The notes: generated by a model not told the origin, from the letters alone. 64,000 nt of DNA from Rhabdornis inornatus (GCA_013397075.1 VWZS01000159.1:682001-746000); one strand, 5' to 3'. Counted from the first letter of the stretch, positions 13,031 to 27,318 are shown. Numbers and translations are program-made.

Positions 13031-13799
13031 TCGTGTATCAGTCGGACAGGCTGGAATCCAGCAGGCTGTGTGATTTGGCAGCACAGCTGAATACCCAGAG
13101 AAAAAAGAAGGACCCTTTTCCTCCAAACAACATTACCATGCTCTCAGATCTGAGCCTTAGCCACGAAGATAAGAAGGAGGAACCCTCCTCTCCCCCATGC
13201 TGGAGAACCCTGGGCCTCTCCAGCTCTTCTGGCAGCCTCACCTGGAAGCAAAGCTGGGTCCCTTTTCTGAATCCACAAGGTGTCACAGTGTCACGCATGT
13301 TTTCTTCACAACTGGCATTGCTTACACAAACCCTAAGCTGCCACATGTTATTTCCAAAGCCCTGGTAAAATGAAGCAGGGCTGCCAGCAGGGTGCCAACC
13401 CTTCCCAGAACATCCCTGGTCGTGGCAGCCAGCCTGGCTCTGGGCACAGCAGGGTCCAGCTGCAGGGTCAGGAACAGGCACATCTTCCTCGGGGTTCCAA
13501 GGCAGAGCTGTACCCAAGTGTTTTTTAACCAAAGCCAACATTATCTGGGGTTCTCATCCCATTTGCTTACTTGGATGTGCATCTGCTTTTGTTTCAGCAT
13601 AAATAATGGAGTGGTTTCACACCCGTGGTTCAGTGGTCTCAGATGTGACAGAAATGTGACTCTCTTGCTACACACAGCATGGTAACAATGACAGATTTAA
13701 CTCCTCCCTTACCAACATCTTTAGATATTTCCATCATCTCAACTGCCAGCTCCCTTTGGGCTGAGACTGCACAGTAGGGAACTCATAGCAGGATTGGCC

Positions 13800-14620
13800 T
13801 GATCCAATTAATAGATTTACATAAGCAACTGTAATCATCATTGAAGTCAGTGAGAGGAAAAATAGTTTAAATAATAATTCTAATTTCAATTACATTTGTA
13901 CTTTTAGGGACTTTTTGAAGCAAACCTGATTAAACTATTCTTTAAATCTAAATTACTATTTTATTTTTTTTCGGTGATGCGTGATAAGCTCTAGTTGGAA
14001 AGAAACTGTTCATCAATTAAAATCAAACAGCATGTATTTAGGTACACACATTAACTTTGCAGTGCTAGACATATAAGAAAAGAAAAGAGAAGCTCCTGAA
14101 AAATGCATACTGCATGTACAAAGCTTTATTAAACAAAGTATTTTTTAAGGGAATGGTGTTGTCTACAAAGACCTCTAAAATTGTAGAACCAATAAAGCTC
14201 AGATCCATAGGTCTTGCTTATGTTCACTGCCTGAAAAGGGCCATACAAACTTTCCTATATTAATAATCTCTCATTGGTTTCTCAGATTTGAATGAAGCTA
14301 AAACTGAAGTGAATTGACCAAGTGAAAAGAACCTTCTGCATCTGCACCACAGGTTACTAATACTGAAAATTGCCGTGCTATTTTAACAAAGCAACACCAA
14401 GCATTAATAGCCTGGCATTCTCCAGCCACTGTAATGTGCCGCTTAATAGATTAAAATTTGATCTAAGAGATTTTTGTTTTTAAAAGATTGTGAGCAAACT
14501 AGGTCTTAGCAGAAGTCTGGTTTAATTACTTATGCAGAAAGTAAAAATCTGTTATCTAGAATGTTGAATAAAAATTAGTTTTCAAATGTACATTGGGAAG
14601 AAATTAATTAATACTCAATA
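13800..14620. other. AT-rich non-coding block 5' of the GPC1 exon
   Basis: About 800 bp rich in TAAT cores and A/T runs (for example TAATAATTCTAATTTC, TTTTATTTTTTTTCGG and GTCTGGTTTAATTAC). There is no open frame and no repeat unit. It starts about 800 bp upstream of the exon in transcription sense. It is a candidate conserved or regulatory intron element on composition alone. Confidence 0.3.
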
Positions 14621-16013
14621 TGAGTGGGTTGGAAGTCTGTACCTCCAACCATTTTTACTGGGATCCCTCCATCTCTCAAATGACTGATCATGCACCTTCC
14701 CCACTAAAACTGAATTTCTCCCTAAAGACACCAGGTATCAGGGCATCAAAGTCGCCTATGACCTTGCAATGGGGGGTTCTCAAGAGGGAAAAAAGACAAA
14801 AACTGATCCCATCAGATTAATAAAAAGAAATGCTGCAGTCACCTGCAACAGAAACAAAATACAAAGTTTCTCTGATGCTGATGATGAATCTAAAAGCTCT
14901 TCCCTACCTTAATGTATCATTACAAACACTGCTGGTTGCCCATTCACAAGTTAATTAAACTGAGCTCAAACTCTCTTCCTTCTGTAATCAGTGTTCTTTT
15001 CTGTGTGACAAGAGACGAACTGAACAATTTGCTCAGCAATCAAGGTATGACATGCAGCTTTGCACTCACTGTCAGGAGGAAGAAAACACCAACAAACACA
15101 GCCCCCTTTGTCAATTCAAGGCAAAACTACTTTCTTTGTTTTACTACAAGAGAAACAAGATGTATATCTCCCCGACAAAAAATTGGAGCCTGCTCTCAAA
15201 AAAGTCAGAGCTAATTAAGGGCTGATGAACCCAAGTGAGAGAACACTGATCACAGCCAATTCATTCGTGGCTGGTTCTCACAAAGTTTTTCTAGATTTCA
15301 CACACTGAGGGAGAAAAATATCTACACTAGCCAGCGAAAATTAATTAGCAATTAAGTCTACACCTGTTTGTGATGAATGGCTGACCTGGCAGGGAATTTA
15401 AATGCCCATTTTGCAGCATCAGAAGGTACCACAAAATGAGGTTTGTCAAGAGGGATGCCAACTTCCCTGCTCCTCAGTACAGTGTCAGCTGAGATGCAGT
15501 AACACTGCATCTTCTCCTTAACACTCCCTGCCTGCCTAAGGTCCAACCTCCTAATGAGTTTAGACACGTGTCATAGATTAAGGATATGCAGGGCCTTGGG
15601 ATAAGACAACTTGCTGAAGGACAGTTCAGGTTCCTGCCACTCAACTTGATTTCAGGTAGAAGGAATTATTTATTTGAGGGGAACAGCTCATTATCTGTAG
15701 CCATGGTGGGTGGGGGACCCTCAGGTAATGGGATGCTCCAAGTCTCCAATAATGCAGCTGTCCCACTGTTCCTATCAGAAGTTACCAGAAACAGGGCCAG
15801 CAGGTCCCTTTGGATGTATCAGCTCCACTTGGTCACCACTGCTGGGTGCTGGGTCCGCCCTGGCTCCCAAAAGCACAATTGGAGGCTTTAGCTCAGGCAG
15901 GGCATGAGCACATGGAGCAGCTTCACCCAGGTCACACGCTGGACACAGCCCAAGACCCCTGAGCTCTGCTGCCACCACTTCTCTGTGCCAGCAGCAGGCT
16001 CAAGCCATGAACT

Positions 16014-16139
16014 GCACTGCAGCACAGGGCTTTGTCACCTCTGAATGGCAGGGATGGAGGACAAGGGCTCAACTGCACTCAGGCACTGCAGCACAGGGCT
16101 TTGTCACCTCTGAATGGCAGGGATGGAGAGAAAGGGCTC
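16014..16139. repeat. 69-bp tandem duplication
   Basis: Two copies with a 69-bp offset, at 16014..16082 and 16083..16139. Both contain GCACTGCAGCACAGGGC, TTTGTCACCTCTGAATGGCA and GGGATGGAG. The copies differ mainly after GGATGGAG (GACAAGGG versus AGAAAGGG). High identity points to a recent duplication. Unit length is a multiple of three, so a short plus-strand open frame spans it. Confidence 0.9.
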
Positions 16140-19100
16140 GCAAGGGGCCAGTGCTGCAGCTATAAAGCGCTTCTGGCTCCAGGAGGCACCACTGCCCTCC
16201 CATCCCTGGGGGCAGCAGCACAGCTGAGGTGGCTCTGCAGAGGTCACCTTCCCTCTGAAAGGATGCATTTACTTCCACCCTGAGTCACAAGAAAGCAGCT
16301 ACAGATTTTGTGGACCTGTGCTGAAAAACTCATGGCTGTTCTTGGCTTCTGCAAGCCCCAGGAATTTGACAGTACTAGCCAGAGACACTACCTGTGAGTC
16401 ACCTGCTAAATCCATCACTAGCCTTCCCCTCTTTCAAAAACTTTTCTCAGGAGCCATTGATAGGTGAGTCCTTCCTCACCACTGCCAGCTGAGGGACAAA
16501 GCTGAGGGCTTTCAACACCAGTACTTCAGACAAATCAAACTCAATTTTCCCTGGGCCAATGCAAGGCTCCTCAACCAAGGCCACTCCTACATGAAACATC
16601 AACTTTCACACCCTTTTGCTGCAAAGTATTCAAAAGAAAAATAAAATGAAATGGAAGTCTGTTTTATTACTACTATTATTGCTTCTCACTTGCAGGCTCA
16701 GAAACAAGACAACTGGTTTTGCTCAAAGGAAATTTGCCTTTTGGCAGAGGCCAGGTCTGAAGAATTCTGCCTCAAATGCAAAAATGCCAGAAAGTTATGA
16801 GTAAAGAAATGAAAGGTTTTTACAACCAAAACAATTCTGCAATCCTGGCTGGGCTTTCTCTTGGTGTTGTAGTGACAAAAACTTAACTTCTCAGAGAATT
16901 AAGTTTTCAACCAGGAACTATAACCTTTGCATTCAAGAGAGATTGCAAACCCCCACCCATTCCCTGCTTCACAGCTTCCCAGTGTTCGCAGCTCATATTT
17001 TCACAGTTTCCACATTTTCACAACTCTGGATTCCAATTGGGAAGCTGTGAACAGCACGGCAGGGACCGGCAGTTTCTCTCTGAAGATAGAAAGTTTTGAG
17101 TTTCTCCTTCCTCAGCCCACCCCCCAGTACCAAATACTTCATCCAAGCTCTCTGCTACCATTTGATCACCCAACATCTGGAACACACTGGGGTTCCTTCG
17201 ACTAATGCAATGATGGAATGTGAATGGATGCAGGAGGGAACAAGATCACTGAAGGAAGAACACCCAAATGCTCTTTAGGCAAGCAGCAGAGCTGGCTTCC
17301 TTCAAGCCCCATCAAATTTGAGAGGCATGCTAGAGGAAATATGAGAAATGGAGAAAGCTGACTGAATTACTTTCAATCTGAATATTATTAAAATTTTAAG
17401 CAGAAAACTGCAGCACAAAATGTCTTATAACAGGGAAGAGTTGAGACTGGAGGAACACCAATGGTGCTCTTGAGAAAATGCTGCAAAAGTTTTGCAGTAA
17501 TGGGTGAAATAAAAACCCATTAAATTAGAGGTGGTCAGACAGCTTTGCCTGGTGAGCCCTGTTTGTGGTCTGAGGGCGTTGCCATGAACTGCCAGGACAG
17601 ATGGAGGTGGGGGCAACAACGTAGGGAGGAGGAAATACCAGATCCTGTGTTGTAATTTCTCAGTTTTGAGTGAGCATATGAGCCTGTGGTGGAATTCACA
17701 CAGGGCCAGAGCTGCAGAGCTCTGGAGGAAGGCTGGGCAAATCTGCTGTGGACAAACTGCTGTGTGTCAGGACAGGCCTGAGAACAGGAGAGGAAATGGA
17801 GCTGCTTCTGTGATGTCCTGAACCCCAGCCAAAGCAGGGAAAAAACAGGATGGAAATGTCTGCTACAGCAGAGCTCCTGCTCAGTGCCAGCCCTGTTGGT
17901 CTGAGGAAGAGTCTTTTCCTGGGCTGAGCTCCCATTTAATACCCTGCTGCGCTTCCCAACACCAGTTTGCTTCTCCAGTTGGTTCTAATGCTGTTCTTGC
18001 AGTCAGGCTACTATTAGAAGGGAATAATTCAGCAACAGGTTTAAGCCATTAAAATCCAAATCTAATGTGTTCATGTCTATTTTATTCACTTCAGCAGTAC
18101 AATGACACTTTATTTATAAAATTGTTATTACTAATTTAAGTACTGCCCATGGCTGTGCTGAAGAGCTGATATCAATCCAAGAGCAGTGATATACTCTGGT
18201 TCATACCTTGGCTGTGCCCTTCCACAGAACATAACCACAATGAGACTGAGTGACTGAGGCTCCATGTGCAGATAGCCCTGGATGCAGCAATCCTGGTGCT
18301 GTTTTCTTGGGGGGGTCACCTCTCTCCTCACAGCTTCATACTCCTGTAAAACTGCTGCTCTGGAGCTCTTTCCTCTGTCCTGAGCCACTTTGAAGAACAC
18401 AGTCCCTCTCTGCTGTCTTCTGGATCACTCTCATGTACACCTCTCCCAATGCCCCTCTTTGGTGGCTGTCACCAAGGAGGCATCAGGAAAAACCAAGACT
18501 CAGATTGCAAAAAAAAAAAAAACAAAAACAAAAAAAACCCCCAAACTAATGGAGATAAAATCAGCTTTTCCCTAGAAGCCAAAGGATGAGTGGTATGAAT
18601 GAATGTGCTAGGATGCAAGAATTATGATACCTTTAGGTAATACCACTTCAAAACTTTTAGCCACTTGACTGATATTTCCTCTGTACACTGTGTCCTGGGA
18701 GTGTGTGCTGAGAACTGTGTGGGAACACAGAACTGAAGAGATGTTGTGAGTCAATGAGACAAAAAGTGCCAGCTCTGCCATGCAAGATCAATTTTGTACT
18801 CTCCTGAACCTGCTCAGTGCCCAGAAAAAAAGCACTTCCAAGATTTTGACCTCAATCCTACTGGAAGGTTGGCCCAGGGCACCTCCTCTGGCAGGAGGAT
18901 TTCTTTTCTCAATTTCTGGTCAAAGTTCATTCTTTATCCATTTGGTCTTTGCCAATATGCTCCTGTAGTTTCAATATTTTTTTCCCTGGAGTTCACTCTT
19001 TGAGACATTTACACACCAAGTCTCACACTTTCTCAGCATCCATGCTGCCTTCCTGCACAAACAAAGGTACTTTCCCCTCTTTACACCTGACAGGTTCTCC

Positions 19101-22100
19101 AGTGCTCTGGATCACTCCACTACCTCTTTTCTTCACCTCTTCTGCTCTTCTTAGCTGTAGGTGGTCAGAAGCACAAAGAACATCTCCTTTCCTTCACTGG
19201 CAATAACACTGTGGATACTGCAAGGACTGCACTTGCCTTTTTTAGGAACCCATCACATTAGCATTTCACAGACTTTCTGCCACCAACTGGTACATCCCTA
19301 ATTCTCCCCCTTGCTATTTCCAACCAATTAATCCCCAGCTGTACGCCTAACTCTGAAATACTGAATTCTACCCTGTTTCTATTATTTTAGTTGTCATGGT
19401 TATCCACTATCCTCTTCAACAGTGACAACTTTTCCCAGCACTGTGCCACCAATTAATCTCATGACTGCATTTCCTATCATTTGTGCCAGTTTTTAATGGG
19501 GCTGTTAACCAGGATGGGGTCTAGGCCTGTCTTGGGAACCATGACTGAGACTTCCCTCCAGCTCAGGAGCTCATCTTTCAACACAGTGTATTGCTGCCTC
19601 CCCCTTAGCTAGTTCACCTGATAATTCCTTTACTAATTTCCATCTTCTTCAGCTTAATTAACTACTCAAGGCACAGATGCAAATGTCTTTGAAGTCTCCT
19701 GGGATGGATTAGTTGATAGAAACAGACACCATGAGCAACAGTGAAAGCAGGCCTTGAATATTGGATTTGACTGAATCTCTACAATCTCTTACTCAAGCTG
19801 TTTTTAGGTAAGAGCAAAAGTTGGTCTTCCTTAAACTGGTTTAGACTGGGACATACAGCAGAAAGCTTGTTTCTTGTGGTAGAGAAAAAGAGAGCTTTTT
19901 GAGAAGACAAAAACCTTTTCCTGTAAAAGAGAGATGCTGTTGCATGAAAATGCTGTTTGGAGCAGGGCTCTGCTAGTGAGGGGAGGAGCTTCTGCCCAGG
20001 AGGAAGCACCTCCAGTCACTCCAAAGAAACTGCAATTTTTCTCCCAGGACTCAGATAACATTTTCATCCATTATGTTGAATGGCAGAGAGATGTAATTAT
20101 TTGCAGCTATTTCTTCTTCTGCATATTACTTCTCCTCTGTTTCTACAATTTTCCAAGACAGGTTACCTTTATCTAAGTCAAACAGGACTGGATCCAGCTA
20201 CCAAAATAAGGGAGTGGAGGATGTTCCCTGGCAGGGAAGTTCCCCAGAGGAAAGAGCTGGTCCTTACTCCAGGAACAGTGGGAAGCTGGATATTCTGCTT
20301 GTTCTGATGAGCACTAAGGCCCAACAGGGTGTCACCCAAGGTGACAGCAACAAGCCTGGGTGTCACAAGCACAGCCACAGAGACTGTCTCCATCTCCAGC
20401 AGCAGCTCTCTCCAAAACATGGCTGGTGAAGAAACCAGTTTAGGCTTTGGTTATCCCAATGTGCCTAGTATTTCCATCCTGATGACCCTTGGAAACAGCT
20501 CTGTGCAAATTTAAGACACCCCTGAAGTCAAGTTCAACAAATCTTCAGAGACAAGAGTCACTTGAGGCTGGTGGTAAAGAACACAAAATGATCTGTAGGA
20601 GTGGCAGCACATAGAAGCAAAGCCTGTGCATAGACTGCAGCATTAACAGGAGTCAGCATTTCCCCTTGGAGCACCCGAGCCTGCTCCAGCATTCCCTCCT
20701 GCCTGGCAGTGTGAGAGCCAGGAGAGAGCTGGAGCAAGCAGCCCACACCTGCTTGCAGAGGAATTCCAGGCACCACACAGACCCTGGGATATAAAATGCC
20801 ACAACACATTCTGCCAGTTGCTTGGTAGGTCCTTGATTGTTGAGGCTTGGAATTTCCACGTTGGGAATTTGGGAAGCAGGGCAGGTGTGGGGCAAGGGTG
20901 GCTCTCAGCTACACTGGGGAGGTGCACTGGTGCTGCAGGGTGGGATGATGGAGCAGGAGGTGGCAGTGAGGGCAGTGTGCCCATTTTGTGCAGCAGTGAG
21001 CAGGTCAGCAGGGCTGCAGCACTGCTCCCAGGAACAAGAACAATGTGTGAGAGGGTGTGAGAATAAAGACAAGCTGTACCTAGGCTAGACTGCTCACAGG
21101 GTTTTTTCAACCATCTAATTCCAACCATGCTCCCTGTACCTCTCCAGCCTGCCTGGCAGAGCTGTGCTGCTGTGAGGAAACCTCTTATAGACTGAAGGCC
21201 CTTGTATAGGGGATTTACTCTGTTTGCATCCAGAGTGGGATAAGCAAATATAAGAGATGTGAATCTTGAGATTATTTTACCCATGTGTTTTCCTGGGATC
21301 TGAGCTGGCAAGGGATTTTAATCATGGCACCTTCTAAATATACCTGTGCTACAACAAGAGACTTGCAGCAAATGATGAACTGCAAATATTGCCCCAGCAG
21401 GCTCTTATCATACAGATTTCAGAGCAACCTCTCTGTTAGATAAGGACTGGGGAGATGTGTGGGTGGGATTCTTAACATGGGAGTCAAGTCTGACCTGGCA
21501 GCTCAATTCTCACTTGAGGCAGGGCAGGCACTTCCCTCTTTAGCAGGAGCTGAGCTCTTCTCTACAGCCACTCCTCTCCCTCTGGACTGCAGTAGGAATT
21601 GGGATAACTGAGCCAGAGCAAGCTGAACTTTTCAATAAATGAAATTTTGTGAGATAAATTTAGGTCTCATTTTTTTCTTCCAGGAAAGCCTTTAAAGGCA
21701 AACCAATAAGCACCACAACTATCACTGACAAGAACATAAAGGCAGTAAAATTAACTGCTAATACTGCCTGTTCCTTTCCAGGTTTACTCAGTAAGACCTG
21801 AAGGGCTCTATTTCTCCAAGGCTAAAATAAACTCAGAAGTTTAACAATACTGAGGGTTGCTGGCAGTTTTAAAAGGTGTGATATACACCCTGGATACAGC
21901 ACACACCTCTAGAGCAAAGGTATTTTTCACTCCAGACAGAAGTGTTCCTTAACTCCAGCTGAACACTGGAGCTGGTGATGAGCTGCAGAGACAGGGCAGG
22001 AATGAGACAAGCAGTGGATCTGCTCAGGCTCTTGACAGCACTATTTTTAATTGAGAAAAGTATCAGTGAATTATTACTTCTTTAGAATTAAACCTATCTG

Positions 22101-24697
22101 TCTCTGCAAAAAAAAGCAGAGGAAACAACCCCATAGTTTGTGTCTTTTTTTGACACTTTCTGCATTCACAGAGGGGCTTGAGCATCCCCATTACATGGTT
22201 TTACAGATCAAAATTCCTTGTTTGAGTTCTGCAAAAGCTGTGGCAGTGAGACAGATCTGACTCTGGCTTTTTATCTTCTTCATTAGTGTTGCCCTCTGCT
22301 CCGAATGGCCTCTAGACAAACTATTTATTGTTGGGTTAATTAGATCATTTGGATCTATGCTTGCCACTGCATTTTTGCAGTCTAGAGTATCTAAGACACA
22401 TGGTCCTTGAATCTCTTAGAATCTTTAGTATGTGACATATGGGCTTTCCCAAAGGAAAAAGGAGGATAGGAATTACTGGCTGTAGGGATAATATTCCAGA
22501 CAGGCTAAGTTCCCCTGTTATTACTGCAGGAGTTTATCTAAGTCTGTATAAAGCCCTTAATCTCTAGTGTTCTCTCCTTCAGTGCCTTCAGAAAACAACT
22601 TGCCTCTTTGTAAAAATATTTTGCTCCCATGGAACCAGCATGAAAAGGAGAAACAGGTAGAGATGGCTGTAGACAGCTAATGTTGAGATGCAACCTGAAG
22701 AATGCAGCACGTGTGCACCTCTGACAGCTGGGAGTGACAAAACGTACATACAGACAATAGCATGCACATCTGTCATTGGAATCATAAATAAATTAGTCTC
22801 AATTGCTATTTTAATATAGATGAAATATGGATATCTTATATACAGCCACTCTGAAATAATATTAAGACATTACAGCACACTTTTAGAAATTAGGAAGAGT
22901 CAGAAAGATGTTGGTAACAAAGCACCCCCTCAGCCCTTCAATACATGGGGATTTTCCTAGGGATAACCACTTCTTCCCCCAGGTGCCTGCTTCAAAAGAA
23001 GCAAATTTTAGCAATTGTTGAGGAAAAGAAATTCATGTTCCCCAGCAGATATTACAATAATAAATTCAGCAGCAAATTTTATTTTCTGCCCCATCTGATG
23101 GCACCTGCTCTGTTAAAAACTGCTAACTTTTCACCTTGTCCAAAGATAAAAATCTAGATAAAGGTAGATTTTTCAAAGGACCCTAGCACCACTTAACTAC
23201 TTCTGTTTTAAAACACAAAGTCACTTAAAAAGCTAAAGGGAGATTTAAGCTTAGCTTATCCAACTTTTTCCTTCAAAGTGTTGTTTGTTGTTTTTGTTGA
23301 AGGTTGCTAGGCATAAACTGGTTATAACCAGACTGGGATAAAACCACTGGATTCTCTGAGCTTGGGAGCTTTGCTTGGCTCGGTAGCAGTGGCTGCAGCC
23401 AAGCAGGTGCTTGAGCACTCAGTGAGTGCTGGATCACAGAAAAGCACCTGAGTGGAAACATTTCCTTCTGAATGGGTGGATACTGATGTGGCATCAGACC
23501 AGCTCAAGTGTCCTGTCCCTTTTCTTGGTGTTGAAAGCCTCATGAAGAGGTTCGGTTCAAAACTAGAATGAGTTAAACACTGAGATACCAGAACCTACAG
23601 ACACCTAAGTTATAGTTATACCACTACTGAATTACTACTGGCTGATCTTGCTTAATTTCATTGAGGTAGAAAAGAGACCTTGTCCAGTACTTAGACCTTT
23701 TACAATGATGTCTGAATATATTTTGTAACAGACATAACCTTTTTTTTTTCAGTTTGTGGACTGTACATGTTACATATTACTGGTTTGATTTATTACTTGT
23801 GTGTAAGCCACATCGTGACTGTGACCAGCATGGCAAATCTGCCACAAAATCTCCTTGCTTTGAGAAACTGGCAGTCACTTCCACACTACCAATGGGCATT
23901 TAAAACTCATCTGAACCTCATCTGGAGGAAATACAATTTTGAAGGCTTGGGAAAGAGTCTGCAAAAGTTGACAGGTGTCTTGTCTCCCCTCCTCACTAAT
24001 TCCATTCTGAGATGTACATATAACACATGATTTTGAAATTTGTATCAATCAAACATAAATCACTTTCAAATCTGCAAGCATGATAAAACCTTAGAAGAAA
24101 ACCTGCCTGGGTGCCTTGTGCCTCTCAGGACTATCAGCTGGACACATCAGTGACTGAGGACATCTGCATCCACCCCTGGCTGACATCCAGCTCATGGAAC
24201 AGAGATCAAAAATGTACCTTAAAGAAAATATTTGTTGGGAACCAGAATGCTTAACTGCACTATGGCTGCAGCTACACTTAGGAAAAAACCGAGAGGAAGC
24301 TACACATGCTCCTCTTTATAAAAATTCATTTACAACAACTAAAAAAAAAAGGCTTTGGTTACTCCGAGATGTTGGCAAGCTCCTCCTGCCTGAGTTGGGG
24401 TTTCTGCTGTTTTTGAAGCATCTCTGGCTCTGGTCCAGATTTGAATGATGGGAGAAATGGATAAAAATTTTTAAAAGCATGTGCTCGATTCACTTAACCA
24501 ACATAAACTTTCCTCTTTTTTTCCTGTCAGATTTTTATCTGAAGTTCATTGAACTAGTGAATTGGACATGAGTAATAAATTCTGATCTCCTTAATATGTC
24601 CTCCCATGAATATAGATTAAAATCCTCATTAAACACCTTGATAAATTAATGAATTTATAGGGATGCACAGAGAGGTTGACAAGCAGCTGTCACTCAC
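16140..24697. other. Intron stretch without recognised genes
   Basis: About 8.5 kb of mixed unique sequence. Short pyrimidine-rich segments (for example around 19000..19200) and the A-rich tract at 18509 are the only visible structure. The longest open frame, on the minus strand at 20643..21311, has a low-information composition and no recognised family. I see no CR1 body here. Confidence 0.5.
18509..18537. repeat. A-rich simple repeat
   Basis: A run of about 14 A followed by CAAAAACAAAAAAAA and then CCCCC. This looks like a poly(A) or (CA5)n-type low-complexity tract. I see no retroposon body next to it. Confidence 0.8.
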
Positions 24698-24746
24698 CTT
24701 TTCCTCTAACCACAAATGTTTGAAGCCAATCAAAATAATCTCAGAT
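24698..24746 (-). other. Candidate 49-nt cryptic or alternative exon
   Basis: On the minus strand a pyrimidine-rich stretch containing TTTTGTCTGTTCTAAATC leads to CTTCTGTCAG, followed 49 nt later by GGAAAAG|GTGAGTG. Both sites fit vertebrate splice consensus very well, and the donor AAG|GTGAGT is nearly perfect. The segment lies in the GPC1 intron in sense orientation. Its length is not a multiple of three, so inclusion between phase-0 exons would shift the frame and act as a poison exon. It has no recognisable coding similarity. Use in transcripts is not shown. Confidence 0.3.
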
Positions 24747-27318
24747 CTGACAGAAGATTTAGAACAGACAAAAGGAAATACTATTTTAAACAGCCAAGTG
24801 ATGGAAAACCTGACTCCTGTTACAAAATGTCCTGGATGCTGAGGACTAAAATAAATGTAGAAGATGATGAAATCAGAAAAAAAGCAAGTCCATTGGATGG
24901 ACATGAAACAAAGCAAACCAGCCATCCAGGGTAGCAGAAGAACCACAAAACATTCATGGGGCAGAAGGCACATAGAACACCTTTGGAACGTTCTCTGTAA
25001 GCCAGCAAGCACATCACTAATTGCCATTACCCTAATTGCCCCAGGTTACTCTCAAGATCGGTGCAAAAATCAGAGTGAGCTTTGTTCTCTGGGAAAAGAA
25101 GACTCAGAACATAGGCCCAGCAAACCCAGCCCACAGCCACTGCTGGGTCCTGCTCTGCTCCCCAGGGACTGGGCACCTGCAGCCTCCTACCACCAGCACC
25201 TGGGGCTTGGCCAGGCTCCTCTTTCTGACACTGCCCCCTCAACCAGAACCTTCTTCCTGATGCAAATACCCTTCTGTGACCTTGTTGTGCCTCAGTGCAT
25301 CTCCAGAGATCTTCCATAACCCAGAAGCTCAGTGATTAACTTAATTAGGACAGTAATTATGTACCTCCTGTTAATGAAAAGCTGTGTGCTGCACCACTGT
25401 TGGCTGATGTACAGAAGTGCTTTCTGGACAGGAGCTCACACTGGGTGAAGCAGATCATGGCATAGCCCAGCTCAGTAACAGCTCATCCAAGTGACACAGA
25501 TCCAGCTTTTTCTTTACAAACACACCAGTGAGTGAGAGCTGAACATCTCCTCTGCCTGTAACTGAATCTGTGGAAACCTACAAAGTTATCTTATGCTACC
25601 ACTGAAACAACAACATTATAATAAATGCAGCTTAGTGCCAGCCCTGGGCAGAGGTAATAGATAACAAGACAGCCTGAGCAGTGCCCTCATTGAGGCTCTC
25701 TGGTAAGGAGAGCCCATCCTATATATTGACTTTTCCACGCCTGTTGTGGTGCTGGGTAATTCAACAATTTGCCTTTAATTCCATTAGGCTGCTCCATCTG
25801 GGCCAGATCAATGGCCCACCCAGCTGTTTCAGCTGAACTCTGTTTTTAACTTGCTGACTGTGAAACAGTCATATAAACTCCTGGTGTGCTCAGGAGAAAA
25901 TACTAGTGGTGAGGGGAGGGATATTCACCAGAGAATGTCCTCCTAGTAAGCCAATCTGTGTCTGGAGGAACCAATTTTGGGTTGTGTGAGCTTTTCAAAA
26001 GGACATAAGTACAATTCTGTGCAGTTTAAATAGCAGAAAGTGAACTGAATGACTTTTCGCAATATTTGGGGGAACAGAAGAACACTTCCAGCCCTAAAAA
26101 CCATGGATGTGAAAGCGGCTGACTGGAGAAGGACCAGACTTTGACTGGGCACACTCTCACAGTGCCTTTTCTGAAATCCCCATTTACACCTCAGAACTGC
26201 TGCACATAACCAACAACTTACAGAGCTGATTTCCTTCTCTTTTAGCTCTAATTGCAGCTACATGCTTAGCAACTTTGTGTTTATGCTGCTCTAATCTCTT
26301 TGAAGAGAGAAGAAGTAGCTCAACTGCTCATTAGCAAGTTGAAGGGTAATCTGACTTCATTCTGAGTTTCCTTCCAGGCTGCAGGGCTCACAGCATTGCA
26401 TTCTGCACACTGAAAAGGACAAGAACTACAAGGAAGGAGTGGCATTTGTGTGCCACTATCAGTGAGGCAATGATCTATGAGGAGACACCTCCCTACCCCC
26501 ATTTCACACCACGGATAACCAAACCTTCAGCCTTCAAAACTTGTGACATTGTTGCCTTGATCCTTTGCTGTTATCATTCCCCTACACAACCAAGAGAGGA
26601 GTTGCCCTGCATGATCTGCAGATGCTGGGGAGATGCTCTGCATCTGCCCAGGCTTTCCTTCAGCACCACATGGAGGTTCTGCCAGTCATCCAGAGATGTT
26701 TCCTTTCACTGACTCATATGCACTTGCTTACATCACACACACGGAGGCCTCAAGCTTCAGTCTCCTCTCAATTAATTAAATTAATATGCTACTCTCATGT
26801 GTGACCACCTCCCTGCCCTCCATAACAAATGCCTTGGGAAGGAAACCCCTGGCATTTGGGAGCTTGGTCCTACTTCAATTCCTTCCATCAGTGTCCTACA
26901 GTGATACAAACCACTGCTGCTTTGTGGGGCTGCAAACAGGGAAGAAGTCCTTGCAGGTCTTTGCAGCTGCTGAGTTGGTGACAGAGACGTTGATGCTCCT
27001 TGGTGAGGTTTTTTTGTGTACAGTCTTACACAGCTGGCAGTGTGTAATGTGTCTGTAATATCCCTGAAATGAGCCCATTTGTGCATGTGGAAATCTGTGC
27101 AAGTGGATTGAACAAGTTAAAAGCAAGGGAACAAAAGGAGCAGAGTTTCCTATCTGTGCTAGTCCACTCTCTAGGGTGGGGTTGAACACGCTGGTGGATT
27201 CAAAGCAGGACCAGCAAAGAGACTGAATGAGATGGGTATTAACACACTCCTGCCAGTCTTGGGAAACGAGGGAGTGCAGGCCAGTGAGAAGGGAGACATC
27301 CTCAGTGTGCTGTCCTGA

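Noticed and set aside
13038..13541. Minus-strand frame with QLRVC..SCEENMRDTV, then LCFQ before a CAG|GTGAGG donor, superficially like the Cys-rich GPC1 exon 2.
   Set aside because: The highly conserved CPQ-x-YTCC-type core is absent, cysteine spacing is wrong, and it would leave only a 0.2 kb intron. Resemblance is limited to a few residues.
20643..21311. Longest open frame of the window, 222 codons on the minus strand.
   Set aside because: No recognisable domain, Ser/Pro/Leu-rich biased composition, overlapping frames on the other strand also open, and no splice or promoter context.
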